This document shows, in pieces, positions 26,041-35,021 of a stretch of 64,000 nt of DNA. A model generated the notes under the pieces. That model worked only from the letters and a program-made list of their open reading frames with translations, was not told where the DNA came from and ran no database searches. Numbering within the stretch: the stretch's first letter is position 1; each line of letters begins with the position of its first letter. The DNA comes from Dyella sp. SG609 (lineage in GTDB: Bacteria > Pseudomonadota > Gammaproteobacteria > Xanthomonadales > Rhodanobacteraceae): the NCBI RefSeq assembly GCF_012275375.1, contig NZ_JAAZQJ010000006.1:124001-188000 (forward strand), read 5' to 3'. A program made the position numbers and the translations under genes.

Positions 26041-26721
26041 ATGGAACGTCTGCTCGAAGGCTTCGAACACTTCCGCCGCACGGTCTTTCCGGAACAGCGC
26101 GAGCTGTTCAAGAAGCTCGCTACCGGCCAGAGCCCGCATACGCTGTTCATCACCTGCGCCGATTCGCGCGTGATGCCCGAAATGATCTTCTCGGCGCTGC
26201 CGGGCGAGATCTTCGTCTACCGCAATATCGGCAACATCGTGCCGCCGTACGCGCAGCACGTGAGCGGCGTGGTCGCCGCGATCGAGTACGCGGTGAAGGT
26301 GCTGCAGGTGAAGCACATCGTGATCTGCGGCCATTCCGACTGCGGCGCCATGAAGGGCCTGCTGGCGCCGGCCAAGGTCGCGCACATGCCGTCGGTCGCT
26401 GCGTGGCTGAAGCATGCCGACGTGGCGCGCTATGTCGTGGCCGAAAACAGCCCGGACCTGCAAGGCGAGGAAGCGCTGCGCCGCGTCACCGAAGAGAACG
26501 TGGTCGGCCAGCTCGAACACCTGCGCACCTTGCCCGCGGTCGCCGCCGCGATGGCCAACGGCAGCGTGAGCATCCACGGCTGGCTGTACGACATCGCGCA
26601 GGCGGAACTGCGTGCGTTCGACGCGCATAGCGGCCACTTCGTGCTGATCGATCCGAGCACCCGCGAAGTGCCGGACGCGACGCCGCACGCGCGTTTCGCC
26701 GCTTCCGCGTCGACGGCTTAA
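26041..26721 (+). CDS. Beta-class carbonic anhydrase
   Basis: 226 residues; interconverts CO2 and bicarbonate in the cytoplasm. Zinc ligands Cys39, His98 and Cys101 (TCADSR and CGHSDC) and the Asp41/Arg43 dyad are all present. Length is typical of the family that includes E. coli CynT/Can. AGGGAG precedes the start. A SulP transporter begins 13 bases after the stop codon; this pair suggests supply and hydration of bicarbonate as one unit. Confidence 0.95.
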   Translation: MERLLEGFEHFRRTVFPEQRELFKKLATGQSPHTLFITCADSRVMPEMIFSALPGEIFVYRNIGNIVPPYAQHVSGVVAAIEYAVKVLQVKHIVICGHSDCGAMKGLLAPAKVAHMPSVAAWLKHADVARYVVAENSPDLQGEEALRRVTEENVVGQLEHLRTLPAVAAAMANGSVSIHGWLYDIAQAELRAFDAHSGHFVLIDPSTREVPDATPHARFAASASTA

Positions 26722-26734
26722 GGAGCAGCCTGCC

Positions 26735-28264
26735 ATGAGTTCCCATGTGTTCTCGAAGTACTTTTCGGGTGGCCTGTTCAGCCGTGACATGCTCGGCTCG
26801 ATCGTGGTGTTCCTGGTGGCGCTGCCCTTGTGCATGGGCATCGCCATCGCCTCCGGCATGCCGCCGGCAGCCGGCCTGATCACCGGCATCATCGGCGGCA
26901 TCGTGGTCGGCGCCATCGCCGGCTCGCCCTTGCAGGTCAGCGGCCCCGCCGCTGGCCTGGCCGTGCTGGTATTCGAGCTGGTGCGCGAACACGGCGTGGC
27001 GGCGCTCGGTCCGGTGGTGCTGCTGGCCGGCCTGATCCAGATCGCCGCGGGCCTGTGCCGCGTGGGTATCTGGTTCCGCATGACCTCGCCGGCGGTGGTC
27101 GCCGGCATGCTGTCGGGCATCGGCATCCTGATCGTGGCCTCGCAGGCGCACGTGCTGATCGACGCCAAGCCGGCGGCGCGCGGCCTGGAGAATTTCGCCG
27201 CGTTGCCGGGTGCACTGGCCGATGCGTTCTCCGGCGAAGGCACCGGCCTGGCTGCGCTGGGCGTGGGCCTGACCACCATCGCGATCATGCTGGGCTGGGA
27301 AAAACTGCGTCCGCAGAAGCTGCGTTTCGTGCCCGGCGCCTTGCTGGCCGTGGTGGCGGTGACCGCGTTCGTGCAGTTCAACGGCGTGAACGTCAACAAG
27401 GTGGACGTGCCGGCCAACCTGCTGTCGGCGATCTCGCTGCCCAGCTTCGCCGATCTCGGCGGCCTGCTCGAACCCTCGCTGCTGGTGGCCGCGCTGACCT
27501 TCGCCTTCATCGCCAGCGCGGAGACGCTGCTGTCGGCGGCGGCGGTGGACCGCATGCACGATGGCGTGCGCACCAACTACGACCGCGAACTGACCGCGCA
27601 GGGCGTGGGCAATACGCTGTGCGGCCTGTTCGGCGCGCTGCCGATGACCGGCGTGATCGTGCGCAGCGCGGCCAATGTGCAGGCCGGCTCGGCCACGCGC
27701 ATGGCCACCATGATGCATGGTGCCTGGCTGCTGGTGTTCGCCTTGCTGCTGCCGTGGCTGATGCGCATGACGCCGGTGTCCTGCCTGGCCGGCATCCTGG
27801 TCTTTACCGGCGTGAAGATGATCAACTTCAAGCAGGTGAAGAGCTTCGCCGCCTACGGCAAGGGCACCGCCGCGATCTACCTGGCGACCACCTTCGCCAT
27901 CGTCGCCACCGACCTGCTGGCCGGCGTGCTGGTGGGCTTCGCGCTGTCGCTGTTCCGCCTGGCCCTGCTGTCTTCGCGCCTGAAGGTGAACCTGGCCGAG
28001 CACGACGATGAGCCCGGCGCGGCCAAGCTGCACCTGACCGGCATCGCCACCTTCCTGAAGGTGCCGTCGATGGCGCGCACGCTGGAACAGGTGCCGCCGA
28101 ACACGCGCCTGCACGTGGTGATGGACGACCTGCACCATGTCGACCAGGCCAGCTTCGAGCTGCTGCGCGACTGGGCCCGCAACGCCAAGTCCAGGGGTTG
28201 CGAGCTGGTGGTGGATTGGATGGAGCTTGAGCGTCGCGTGGAAGGTCCGGCCAAGGCGGCCTGA
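26735..28264 (+). CDS. SulP family inorganic anion transporter
   Basis: 509 residues with about 10-14 hydrophobic helices (first at about 20-55, MLGSIVVFLVALPLCMGIAIASGMPPAAGLI) and a C-terminal STAS-like domain (about 430-500, TRLHVVMDDLHHVDQASFELL). SulP proteins import sulfate, bicarbonate or other anions. The carbonic anhydrase gene 13 bases upstream makes bicarbonate the likely substrate, as in the BicA-type and carbonic-anhydrase-linked SulP proteins. The substrate is inferred. Confidence 0.92.
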   Translation: MSSHVFSKYFSGGLFSRDMLGSIVVFLVALPLCMGIAIASGMPPAAGLITGIIGGIVVGAIAGSPLQVSGPAAGLAVLVFELVREHGVAALGPVVLLAGLIQIAAGLCRVGIWFRMTSPAVVAGMLSGIGILIVASQAHVLIDAKPAARGLENFAALPGALADAFSGEGTGLAALGVGLTTIAIMLGWEKLRPQKLRFVPGALLAVVAVTAFVQFNGVNVNKVDVPANLLSAISLPSFADLGGLLEPSLLVAALTFAFIASAETLLSAAAVDRMHDGVRTNYDRELTAQGVGNTLCGLFGALPMTGVIVRSAANVQAGSATRMATMMHGAWLLVFALLLPWLMRMTPVSCLAGILVFTGVKMINFKQVKSFAAYGKGTAAIYLATTFAIVATDLLAGVLVGFALSLFRLALLSSRLKVNLAEHDDEPGAAKLHLTGIATFLKVPSMARTLEQVPPNTRLHVVMDDLHHVDQASFELLRDWARNAKSRGCELVVDWMELERRVEGPAKAA

Positions 28265-28287
28265 TCGCTTCATGCGGTTTTGCCACA

Positions 28288-28317
28288 CCCCGCGGATGCC
28301 CAGGCGCGTCCGCGGGG
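28288..28317 (+). terminator. Terminator after the SulP gene
   Basis: Stem CCCCGCGGA / TCCGCGGGG around a 12-base loop, followed by CTTCTTTG. It lies 24 bases after the stop codon and before the next small gene. Confidence 0.65.
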
Positions 28318-28348
28318 CTTCTTTGACCAGCGCAAGGGGAGTACATCG

Positions 28349-28828
28349 ATGCTCGCGGACATCACGGCGGCGCTGGGCGCCATCAAGACCGGTTCGGATA
28401 TCGCCCGCGACATGGCCGGCGCGCTGTCGCCGGACGAGACGCGGGCCAAGGCGCCGGAACTGTACGGCGCCATGGCCGAGATCCAGCACCGACTCGCCGC
28501 GATGCAGCTGGCTTATGGCGCACTGCTGGAAGAGCGCGATGCGCTGGCGCGCGAGGTAGAAGAAGTGCGCCAGGCGCGCATGGAGCGCGAACGCTACGTG
28601 CTGCACCAGCTGCCGCAGGGCGGCCTGGTGTATCGCTTCAAGACCAGCCGCGAGTCCGGCGCGGTGCCGCACGACTTGTGCGTGCATTGCTACGAGGGCG
28701 GACTGAAGTCGATCCTGCAGCCGAACGGTTCGCACCTGGTGTGCCCGACCTGCAAGACCAGGCTGCGCTCGAAGGGCATGGCCGCGGTGGCGACGCGGCG
28801 CGGCGGCGTCTGCGTGTGGACGCTTTAA
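28349..28828 (+). CDS. Hypothetical protein: helical coiled coil with C-terminal zinc ribbon
   Basis: 159 residues. The first half is helical with heptad-like spacing (about 40-90, MAEIQHRLAAMQLAYGALLEER...EVEEVRQ). The second half has CVHC and CPTC pairs about 24 residues apart, a probable zinc ribbon. The start at 28349 follows AAGGGGAG. This arrangement is found in small proteins of prophage and bacterial origin whose role is unknown; it stands alone here and no phage genes are nearby. Confidence 0.72.
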   Translation: MLADITAALGAIKTGSDIARDMAGALSPDETRAKAPELYGAMAEIQHRLAAMQLAYGALLEERDALAREVEEVRQARMERERYVLHQLPQGGLVYRFKTSRESGAVPHDLCVHCYEGGLKSILQPNGSHLVCPTCKTRLRSKGMAAVATRRGGVCVWTL

Positions 28829-28847
28829 ATGTGCGCGAAATATCTGG

Positions 28848-28943
28848 CGCAGGTTGGGGGGAGCCTGTGGCGAACCCCAACGTCCGCACGACCGCAGCGC
28901 GGTCGCATGGTTGGGGTTCGCCTCAGGCTCACCCCAACCTACG
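28848..28943. repeat. Dispersed ~85-bp inverted repeat, family 1, copy 2
   Basis: Arms CGCAGGTTGGGG and CCCCAACCTACG with inner GAACCCCAAC / GTTGGGGTTC. The left arm has an extra G and other changes. The right arm runs into the 3' end of nth and contains its stop codon. Confidence 0.88.
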
Positions 28944-29636
28944 CCGCGATGCGGTCTTCTTCGCCGCTGCCTTCTTGGCCGGCGCTTTTTTCTTCCCGGA
29001 CTCCGCCGGCGTCTTGTCCTTGTACCGGCACAGATCGCGGATCACGCACTGCGGGCAATCCGGCTTGCGCGCCTTGCACACATAGCGCCCGTGCAGGATC
29101 AGCCAGTGGTGCGCGTCCTGCTTGAACTCCGGCGGCACCACTTTCTCCAGCTTGTCCTCCACCGCCCGCACGTCCTTGCCCGGCGCAAGGCCCGTGCGGT
29201 TGGAAACGCGGAAGATATGCGTGTCCACCGCGATGGTGGCGTGCCCGAACGCGGTATTGAGCACCACGTTGGCGGTCTTGCGGCCCACCCCCGGCAGCGC
29301 TTCCAGCGCTTCGCGCGTCTGCGGCACTTCGCCGGCGTACTGTTCGACCAGGATGCGGCACAGCGCGATCACGTTCTTGGCCTTGGCGTTGAACAGGCCG
29401 ATGGTGCTGATGTAGCGCTTGAGCTGTTCCTCGCCCAGGTCAAGGATGGCCTGCGGCGTGTTTGCCACCGGATACAGCTTGCGCGTGGCCTTGTTCACGC
29501 CCACGTCGGTGGCCTGCGCCGACAGCACCACCGCCACCAGCAGCTCGAACGGCGTGGTGTAGTCCAGCTCGGTGGTGGGGTGCGGATCCAGTTCGCGCAG
29601 GCGGGAGAACAGCTCGACGACGTCGGCTCGCTTCAC
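28929..29636 (-). CDS. nth: Endonuclease III
   Basis: 235 residues, a DNA glycosylase and AP lyase that removes oxidised pyrimidines. The helix-hairpin-helix [12 protein letters not shown] carries catalytic Lys120, and the catalytic Asp138 is in VDTHIF. The 4Fe-4S cluster ligands are Cys187, 194, 197 and 203. A Lys/Ala-rich tail follows. The last codons (RRRLG and the stop) lie inside the family-1 repeat. It overlaps the RnfB-like gene by 4 bases, an arrangement known from rnf-nth clusters. Confidence 0.96.
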   Translation of the reverse strand: MKRADVVELFSRLRELDPHPTTELDYTTPFELLVAVVLSAQATDVGVNKATRKLYPVANTPQAILDLGEEQLKRYISTIGLFNAKAKNVIALCRILVEQYAGEVPQTREALEALPGVGRKTANVVLNTAFGHATIAVDTHIFRVSNRTGLAPGKDVRAVEDKLEKVVPPEFKQDAHHWLILHGRYVCKARKPDCPQCVIRDLCRYKDKTPAESGKKKAPAKKAAAKKTASRRRLG

Positions 29637-30241
29637 GGTTTGGGTTCCTGTTGCCTGGCCTTGGCGCGGGCCAGCGCGGCCAGCACCGGGTTGTCGCTCA
29701 CCGCCGCGCCGAGCTGCGCCTTGCGCGCGGCCAGCTCGGCCGCCTGTTTGTCGCGTTCGCGCGCAAGGCGCGCCTCGCGGCGCTGGAAATGCGCGCGCGC
29801 CCGCTCGGCATGCTCAAGGTCTTCCACCTGCGTCAGCGGCATCGGCTCCAGCACGATGCAGTCGACCGGGCAGGCCGGCACGCACAGCTCGCAGCCGGTG
29901 CAGTCGTCCGCGATCACGCTGTGCATCGCTTTCGCCGCGCCGACGATGGCATCCACCGGACAGGCCTGGATGCATTTGGTGCAGCCGATGCAATCCGCCT
30001 CGACGATGCGCGCCAGCGTGCGCGGCTTTTCCACGCCGTTGTCGGGATTCAGCGGCAGCGGCTCGCGCCCGAGCAGATCCGCCAGCTTGCGGATGCCGGC
30101 CGCGCCGCCGGGCGGGCATTGATTGATCTGCGCTTCGCCGCGCGCGATCGCTTCCGCATACGGACGGCAGCCGTGGTAGCCGCATTTCTCGCATTGCGTC
30201 TGCGGCAGCAGGGTGTCGATGCGGTCAGCGAGGGTGTTCAT
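29633..30241 (-). CDS. RnfB-like iron-sulfur protein
   Basis: 202 residues from the ATG at 30241. An Fe-S domain spans about 1-60 with cysteines 17, 20, 25 and 42 (CxxCx4C...C), followed by two 4Fe-4S ferredoxin motifs (Cys84-87-90-94 and Cys114-117-120-124). Then comes a charged helical tail. Compared with Rnf/Rsx subunit B it lacks the N-terminal membrane helix, and no other rnf genes are nearby. It may be a soluble electron carrier that loads the nth cluster or another Fe-S protein; this is inferred from linkage only. The start and stop overlap nth by 4 bases. A longer start (30283) is possible. Confidence 0.85.
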   Translation of the reverse strand: MNTLADRIDTLLPQTQCEKCGYHGCRPYAEAIARGEAQINQCPPGGAAGIRKLADLLGREPLPLNPDNGVEKPRTLARIVEADCIGCTKCIQACPVDAIVGAAKAMHSVIADDCTGCELCVPACPVDCIVLEPMPLTQVEDLEHAERARAHFQRREARLARERDKQAAELAARKAQLGAAVSDNPVLAALARAKARQQEPKP

Positions 30242-30261
30242 GGCGTCGGGCTTGAACGAAG

Positions 30262-30295
30262 CGGAAGAACGGGCATGAGGCATCCCGTTCTTCCG
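30262..30295 (-). terminator. Hairpin between metG and the RnfB-like gene
   Basis: Perfect 12-bp stem CGGAAGAACGGG / CCCGTTCTTCCG with a 10-base loop, 8 bases after the metG stop codon. No T-run follows, so read-through into the RnfB-nth genes is possible. Confidence 0.55.
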
Positions 30296-30302
30296 GCGGA
30301 AC

Positions 30303-32405
30303 TCAGCGAACCGTGGCTCCCGGCTTCGCGCCCTGATCCGCATCGAGCAGGAACAGGTCGTCCCCGCCGTCGCCGGCGGAAAGGATCATCCCTTCCGACA
30401 GGCCGAAGCGCATCTTGCGCGGCGCCAGGTTGGCGATGAAGACCACGTTGCGGCCGAGCAGTTTCTCCGGTTCGCCGTAGGCGGCGCGGATGCCGGAGAA
30501 GATCTGGCGCGCGCCCAGCGGGCCGGCGTCCAGTTCGAAGCGCAGCAGCTTGTCGGAGCCTTCGACGAACTCGCAGGCGGTGACCTTGCCGATGCGCAGG
30601 TCGAGCTTGGCGAAGTCGTCGATGCCGATGGTGGCTGCGGTGCCGGTGCTGGTGGTGTCGCTCATGGTCTTGCCGTTGTCCTTCTTGGTCTCGTTCTTGA
30701 TGGCCTTGGCCGGCTTGGCGGTCGGCTCGGGCGGAGCCAGCGAGTCGCGCGACGCCTCCACCATCGTTTCGATCAGCTTCGGGTCGATGCGGCCGAGCAG
30801 GGGCTCGAAGGCATGGATGGTGTGGTTGTGCAGTTCGGCGCGGGCGTCGTCGAAGCCGGTGACCGGCGCGTCGAGGAAGCGCTCGGCCTTTTCCACCGTG
30901 GCCGGCAGGATCGGCTTGAGCAGGCCGGCGAGCAGGCGGAACGCGGCGATGGCGAACGAGCAGACCTGGTGCAGCTCCTGCTTGCGCGTGCTGTCCTTGG
31001 CGATGTTCCACGGCGCCTTGGCGGCGATATGGCCGTTCACCAGGTCGGCGATCTGCACGAACTTGCGCGTGACTTCGGCGAACTCGCCCTGGCGGTACAA
31101 CGCCGGCACTTCGTCGTAGTGCGTCATCAGTTCGCGCCACAGCTCCGCTTCTTCCTTGCCGAAGGCGGGCGCCAGGCGGCCGTCGAAGAACTTCTGCACG
31201 AAGCCGGCGGTGCGGCTGGCGATGTTCACCCACTTGCCGACGAGGTGCGAATTGACGCGCTCCTCGAACGACTTCAGGTCCAGGTCCACGTCCACCGGCG
31301 TGTCGCCCAGCATGGAGGCGAAGTAGTAGCGCAGGAATTCCGGATGCAGGCCGACGTCCAGGTAGGTGCGCGCCTTGATGAAGGTGCCGCGCGACTTGGA
31401 CATCTTCGCGTTGTTGACGGTGAGGTAGCCGTTGACGTGCAGCGCGGTGGGCGTGCGGAAGCCCGCGCCCTTGAGCATGGCCGGCCAGAACAGGCCGTGG
31501 AAGTTGATGATGTCCTTGCCGATGAAGTGGTGCATCTCGGCGCGGCTGTCCGGCGCGAGGAAATCCTCGAAGCGGGTGCCGGTCTTCGCGCACAGCGCCT
31601 GGAAGCTGGCCAGGTAGCCGACCGGCGCGTCCAGCCAGACATAGAAGAACTTGCCCGGCGCGTCGGGAATCGGGAAGCCGAAGTAGGGCGCGTCGCGCGA
31701 GATGTCCCAGTCCTTCAGGCCGCCATCCAGCCATTCGCGCAGCTTGGCGATCACGCCGCTGTTGGCCACCGGCGCGCCATCGGTGAGCTTGCCGCCGAAC
31801 CAGTCGCGCAGCAGCGGCTCGAACTTGGCCAGCTCGAAGAAGTAATGCTCCGAATCGCGCAGCACCGGCGTGGCGCCGGACATCACCGAGTAGGGGTTGA
31901 TCAGGTCGGTGGGCGCATAGGTGGCGCCGCAGTTCTCGCAGTTGTCGCCGTACTGGTCCGGCGTGCCGCACACGGGGCAGGTGCCCTTGATGTAGCGGTC
32001 CGGCAGGAACATGGTCTTTTCCGGATCGAACAGCTGCTGGATCGTGCGGCGCGCGATATAGCCGCCGTCGCGCAGGCGCGTGTAGATCAGCGAGGCCAGC
32101 TCGCGGTTCTCGTCCGAATGGGTGGAGTGGTAATGGTCGAAGGCCACGCCGAAGGCGGCGAAATCCGCCTCGTGGCTCAGCTGCACGCCTTCGATGAAGG
32201 TCTCCGGCGCCACGCCGGCCTTCTCCGCCGCCAGCATGATCGGCGTGCCGTGCGCGTCGTCCGCGCACACGTAGAACACCTCGTCGCCCTGCATGCGCTG
32301 CGCCCGCACCCAGATGTCGGCCTGGATGTAGCCCACCATGTGGCCCAGATGCAGCGGACCGTTGGCGTAGGGCAGGGCGTTGGTGACGAGGAGTCGGCGG
32401 GACAT
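30303..32405 (-). CDS. metG: Methionyl-tRNA synthetase
   Basis: 700 residues; charges tRNA-Met. The HIGH-type motif HLGH is at 19-22, a zinc knuckle [17 protein letters not shown] near 145-161, KMSKS at 334-338, an anticodon-binding helical domain, an Ala/Lys-rich linker, and a C-terminal OB-fold tRNA-binding domain (about 600-700, [20 protein letters not shown]) for dimerisation. The ATG at 32405 is chosen because the Rossmann fold begins there; a longer open frame lies upstream. Confidence 0.97.
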   Translation of the reverse strand: MSRRLLVTNALPYANGPLHLGHMVGYIQADIWVRAQRMQGDEVFYVCADDAHGTPIMLAAEKAGVAPETFIEGVQLSHEADFAAFGVAFDHYHSTHSDENRELASLIYTRLRDGGYIARRTIQQLFDPEKTMFLPDRYIKGTCPVCGTPDQYGDNCENCGATYAPTDLINPYSVMSGATPVLRDSEHYFFELAKFEPLLRDWFGGKLTDGAPVANSGVIAKLREWLDGGLKDWDISRDAPYFGFPIPDAPGKFFYVWLDAPVGYLASFQALCAKTGTRFEDFLAPDSRAEMHHFIGKDIINFHGLFWPAMLKGAGFRTPTALHVNGYLTVNNAKMSKSRGTFIKARTYLDVGLHPEFLRYYFASMLGDTPVDVDLDLKSFEERVNSHLVGKWVNIASRTAGFVQKFFDGRLAPAFGKEEAELWRELMTHYDEVPALYRQGEFAEVTRKFVQIADLVNGHIAAKAPWNIAKDSTRKQELHQVCSFAIAAFRLLAGLLKPILPATVEKAERFLDAPVTGFDDARAELHNHTIHAFEPLLGRIDPKLIETMVEASRDSLAPPEPTAKPAKAIKNETKKDNGKTMSDTTSTGTAATIGIDDFAKLDLRIGKVTACEFVEGSDKLLRFELDAGPLGARQIFSGIRAAYGEPEKLLGRNVVFIANLAPRKMRFGLSEGMILSAGDGGDDLFLLDADQGAKPGATVR

Positions 32406-32434
32406 GGCTGCTCGGCTGGCGGAGGGATCGAGGA

Positions 32435-32974
32435 TTATGGCACGCGCGCGCTGCCGGCACGCCGCCGGGCCAGCCACACGGCGAGCGCCGCCAGGCCGCA
32501 GGGCAGCCATACCCAGCGCAGTTCGGAAGCCAGCACCGACAGGCCGCGCGCGCTGAAGAAGCGCGCGCCGATCGGCGACACCGCGATCGGCCGCCAGGGG
32601 AAGAAGAAGCGCTCGCTGGAGAACGGCCAGGCCAGCGCTACGCCGAGGCCGCCGTCGGTCAGCGCATCCAGCAGCGGATGCGAGAGGGCGGCGAGGCCGA
32701 CGAACAGGAATGCTCGCCACGCGGTGGTCCGCAAGGGGCGATGGGCGAGTGCGGCGATCGCGCCGAGCGCGAGCGCCATGCCGATGGAATGCGTGGCGCC
32801 GCGGTGGCCGAAGCTGTCGGCGTAGGCGATGCCGAATTTGAAGGCCAGCACGTCGGCGTCGGGGACCATGGCGGCGATGGCGCCGGCGGCGAGCAGGCGG
32901 GGCGATACCGCGCGCCTGCCGGCGGCGGCGCCGAGCAGGAGGGGGACGGCGGCGTGGGTGAGGATGGTGGGCAT
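32435..32974 (-). CDS. Inner-membrane metal-dependent hydrolase, YdjM (DUF457) family
   Basis: 179 residues. MPTILTHAAVPLLLGA has the conserved His7; further signature histidines and aspartates are MVPDADVLAFKFG, HRGATHSIG and SHPLLDALTDGG. Several hydrophobic helices place it in the membrane. The fold is that of the LexA-regulated YdjM-like hydrolases, and the substrate is not known. The start at 32974 is chosen because the family begins with the MPTxxTH motif; the longer open frame covers a repeat element upstream. Confidence 0.85.
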   Translation of the reverse strand: MPTILTHAAVPLLLGAAAGRRAVSPRLLAAGAIAAMVPDADVLAFKFGIAYADSFGHRGATHSIGMALALGAIAALAHRPLRTTAWRAFLFVGLAALSHPLLDALTDGGLGVALAWPFSSERFFFPWRPIAVSPIGARFFSARGLSVLASELRWVWLPCGLAALAVWLARRRAGSARVP

Positions 32975-33017
32975 GACGTTCCTTGTGAGCTGCGCTATTT
33001 CCCTAGTCCTCCAAGGT

Positions 33018-33143
33018 AGAGCCCTTCTCCCTCCGGGAGAAGGTGGCGGCAGCCGGATGAGGGTACGGCCGGAGCGGTGCGCATCACTCTTGCGCTCCGC
33101 CCGTACCCTCACCCCAACCCCTCTCCCAAGGGGAGAGGAGCTT
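33018..33143. repeat. CTCTCCC/GGGAGAG-type inverted repeat, family 4
   Basis: A long inverted repeat between divergent genes: the left arm has CCCTTCTCCCTCCGGGAGA and GGATGAGGGTACGG, the right arm CCGTACCCTCACCCC and CCCTCTCCCAAGGGGAGAG. It belongs to a widespread proteobacterial family of hairpin-forming repeats. Only one copy in this window. Confidence 0.85.
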
Positions 33144-33165
33144 AAGCGTCGCGCACTTTCGCCGT

Positions 33166-33192
33166 TTGCTTGTTTATGCACGATTGTATACA
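33166..33192 (+). promoter_or_regulatory. Candidate promoter/operator of the MFS-HAD-DeoR operon
   Basis: TTGCTT (33166-33171), a short 15-base spacer and TATACA (33187-33192). The -10 sits in the palindrome TTGTATACA, which resembles operators of GntR-type regulators. A DeoR-family gene is the third cistron. The spacing is poor and the role is uncertain. Confidence 0.3.
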
Positions 33193-33225
33193 TTTATCCC
33201 CATTGTTGACCCCGAGCAACACCGC

Positions 33226-34386
33226 ATGAAAGCAAGCACCGACGGCGCCCTGGGCGGCCGTGTATCCCTGGGCCGCGCCACGCTGTCCACCCGCCTGATC
33301 TTCCTGGTCTCCGGCATCGGCATGTCGGCGTGGGCGCCGATGGTGCCGTACGCCAAGTCGCGGCTGGGCCTGGACGACGCCCAGCTGGGGCTGATCCTGC
33401 TGGTGTTCGGCGGCGGTTCGATGGCGTCGATGCCGTTCGTGGGCTGGCTCAGCCATCGCTACGGCAACCGCCGGGTGATCGTCGCCTCCGGCCTGCTGCT
33501 GTGCCTGGCCTTGCCGGCGCTGGCGCTGGCGCCGAGCGCAATCGCGCTTACCGCGGCGCTGGCCTATTTCGGCGTGATGCTGGGCGTGGTCGACGTCGCC
33601 ATGAATGCGCACGCGGTGGAGGTGGAGAGGCTCGACGGCCGCGTGCTGATGTCCGGTTTCCACGGACTCTTCAGCGTCGGGGGCCTGACCGGCGCGGCGG
33701 TGATGAGCGCCTTGCTCGCCACGGGCCTTGCGCTGGCCTGGTGCGCGACGGCGGTCGCGGCACTGCTTGCCGCCCTGGTGTTCTTCCTGCGCGATGGATT
33801 GCTTCCCGGCGCCGGCGAGGCGGAAGGCCATGCGGCGTTCGGCATGCCGCGCGGCCTGGTGCTGCTGCTGGGCCTGCTGTGCTTCGTCAGCTTCATGGCG
33901 GAAGGTTCGATGCTGGACTGGAGCGCGGTGTTCCTGCGCGACTTCCGCGGCTTCGCGGCCAGCTCCGCCGGCGTCGGCTACGCCTGCTTCTCCATCGCCA
34001 TGGCGCTGGGCCGCCTCGCCGGCGACCGGCTGGTGCAGCGGGTGGGCACGGTGTGGACGGTGCGCGCGGGCGCGGCCATCGCCGCGGCCGGTTTTGCGCT
34101 GGTTTCCATGGTGCCGTGGGCGCCGGCCGCGCTGCTCGGCTTCGTGCTGGTCGGCATCGGCGCGTCCAACATCGTGCCGGTGATGTTCAGCGCCGCGGGC
34201 CGCCTGCCGGGTACCTCGCCGGCGGTCGCGCTGGCGACGGTGACCATGCTCGGCTATGTCGGCCTGCTCAGCGGGCCGGCCCTGATCGGCTTTCTTTCGA
34301 AGATCAGCAGCCTGCCGGTGGCGATGGCCGTGGTGGCGGGGCTGCTGGTGGTGGTGTCCGCTTCGGCGCGGATCGTGCGGCGATGA
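33226..34386 (+). CDS. MFS transporter, YbjJ-like
   Basis: 386 residues with about 12 membrane helices, starting after a short basic N terminus (RLIFLVSGIGMSAWAPMVPYAKSRLGL). It contains the MFS loop motif VGWLSHRYGNRRVI. The gene order of a major facilitator transporter followed by a HAD phosphatase resembles E. coli ybjJ/ybjI. The substrate is unknown, likely a sugar or related solute. The start at 33226 is the first ATG after the promoter region; the next gene follows after 14 bases. Confidence 0.88.
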   Translation: MKASTDGALGGRVSLGRATLSTRLIFLVSGIGMSAWAPMVPYAKSRLGLDDAQLGLILLVFGGGSMASMPFVGWLSHRYGNRRVIVASGLLLCLALPALALAPSAIALTAALAYFGVMLGVVDVAMNAHAVEVERLDGRVLMSGFHGLFSVGGLTGAAVMSALLATGLALAWCATAVAALLAALVFFLRDGLLPGAGEAEGHAAFGMPRGLVLLLGLLCFVSFMAEGSMLDWSAVFLRDFRGFAASSAGVGYACFSIAMALGRLAGDRLVQRVGTVWTVRAGAAIAAAGFALVSMVPWAPAALLGFVLVGIGASNIVPVMFSAAGRLPGTSPAVALATVTMLGYVGLLSGPALIGFLSKISSLPVAMAVVAGLLVVVSASARIVRR

Positions 34387-34400
34387 ACAAAGGTGATGCA

Positions 34401-35021
34401 ATGATCGATACCGTGGTGTTCGACCTCGGCGGCGTGCTGGTCGACTGGAATCCGCGCCATCTGTACCGCCAGCTGTTCGACGACGAGGCGGCGATGGAGC
34501 ATTTCCTCGCCGAGGTCTGCACGGGGCCGTGGAACGAGCAGCAGGATGCGGGCCGGCCGTGGAGCGAGGCGATCGCCGAACTCTGCGCCAGGCATCCGCA
34601 ACAGGCGCTGCTGATCAATGCGTTCCGCGAGCGCTGGGAAGAAATGCTGGCCGGCCCCATCGCCGGCAGCGTGGAGCTGCTGGCGGAGCTGAAGGCGCGC
34701 GGCGTGCGCCTGTATGCGCTCACCAACTGGTCGAACGAAACCTTCCCGCGCGCGCTGCAGCTGTACGACTTCCTGCATTGGTTCGAAGGCATCGTGGTGT
34801 CGGGCGAGGAGCGCCTGATCAAGCCCGATCCGCGTATCTACCAGCGGCTGTTCGAGCGCTACGGCATCGAGCCGGCGCGCAGCATCTATATCGACGATGC
34901 ACGGCGCAACGTCGACGCGGCCGCCGCGCTGGGCATGCATGCGTGGTGGTTCCAGGGTGCGGACGGCCTGCGCGACTGGCTCGCGGCGCAGGGACTGGTC
35001 GACGCCAGGGCCGCCGCATGA
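34401..35021 (+). CDS. HAD family phosphatase
   Basis: 206 residues of the haloacid dehalogenase superfamily, subfamily IA. Motif I FDLGGVLVDWNP has the nucleophilic Asp8 but Gly at the second catalytic Asp position, as in YihX-like sugar phosphatases. Motif II is LTNWSN, motif III KPDPRIY, and motif IV is IDDARRNVDAAAALGM. It probably dephosphorylates a sugar phosphate brought in by the neighbouring MFS transporter; this is inferred. AAAGGTG precedes ATG 34401; ATG 34383, overlapping the MFS stop codon, is an alternative. Confidence 0.88.
   Translation: MIDTVVFDLGGVLVDWNPRHLYRQLFDDEAAMEHFLAEVCTGPWNEQQDAGRPWSEAIAELCARHPQQALLINAFRERWEEMLAGPIAGSVELLAELKARGVRLYALTNWSNETFPRALQLYDFLHWFEGIVVSGEERLIKPDPRIYQRLFERYGIEPARSIYIDDARRNVDAAAALGMHAWWFQGADGLRDWLAAQGLVDARAAA

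Noticed and set aside
26486-28735. 749-residue minus-strand open frame over the SulP and carbonic anhydrase genes
   Set aside because: His/Gln/Arg-rich shadow frame; the forward genes are unambiguous.
32414-32720. N-terminal extension of metG
   Set aside because: The Rossmann fold with the HIGH motif begins 18 residues after the ATG at 32405, as in other MetG; the upstream frame overlaps the YdjM-like gene.
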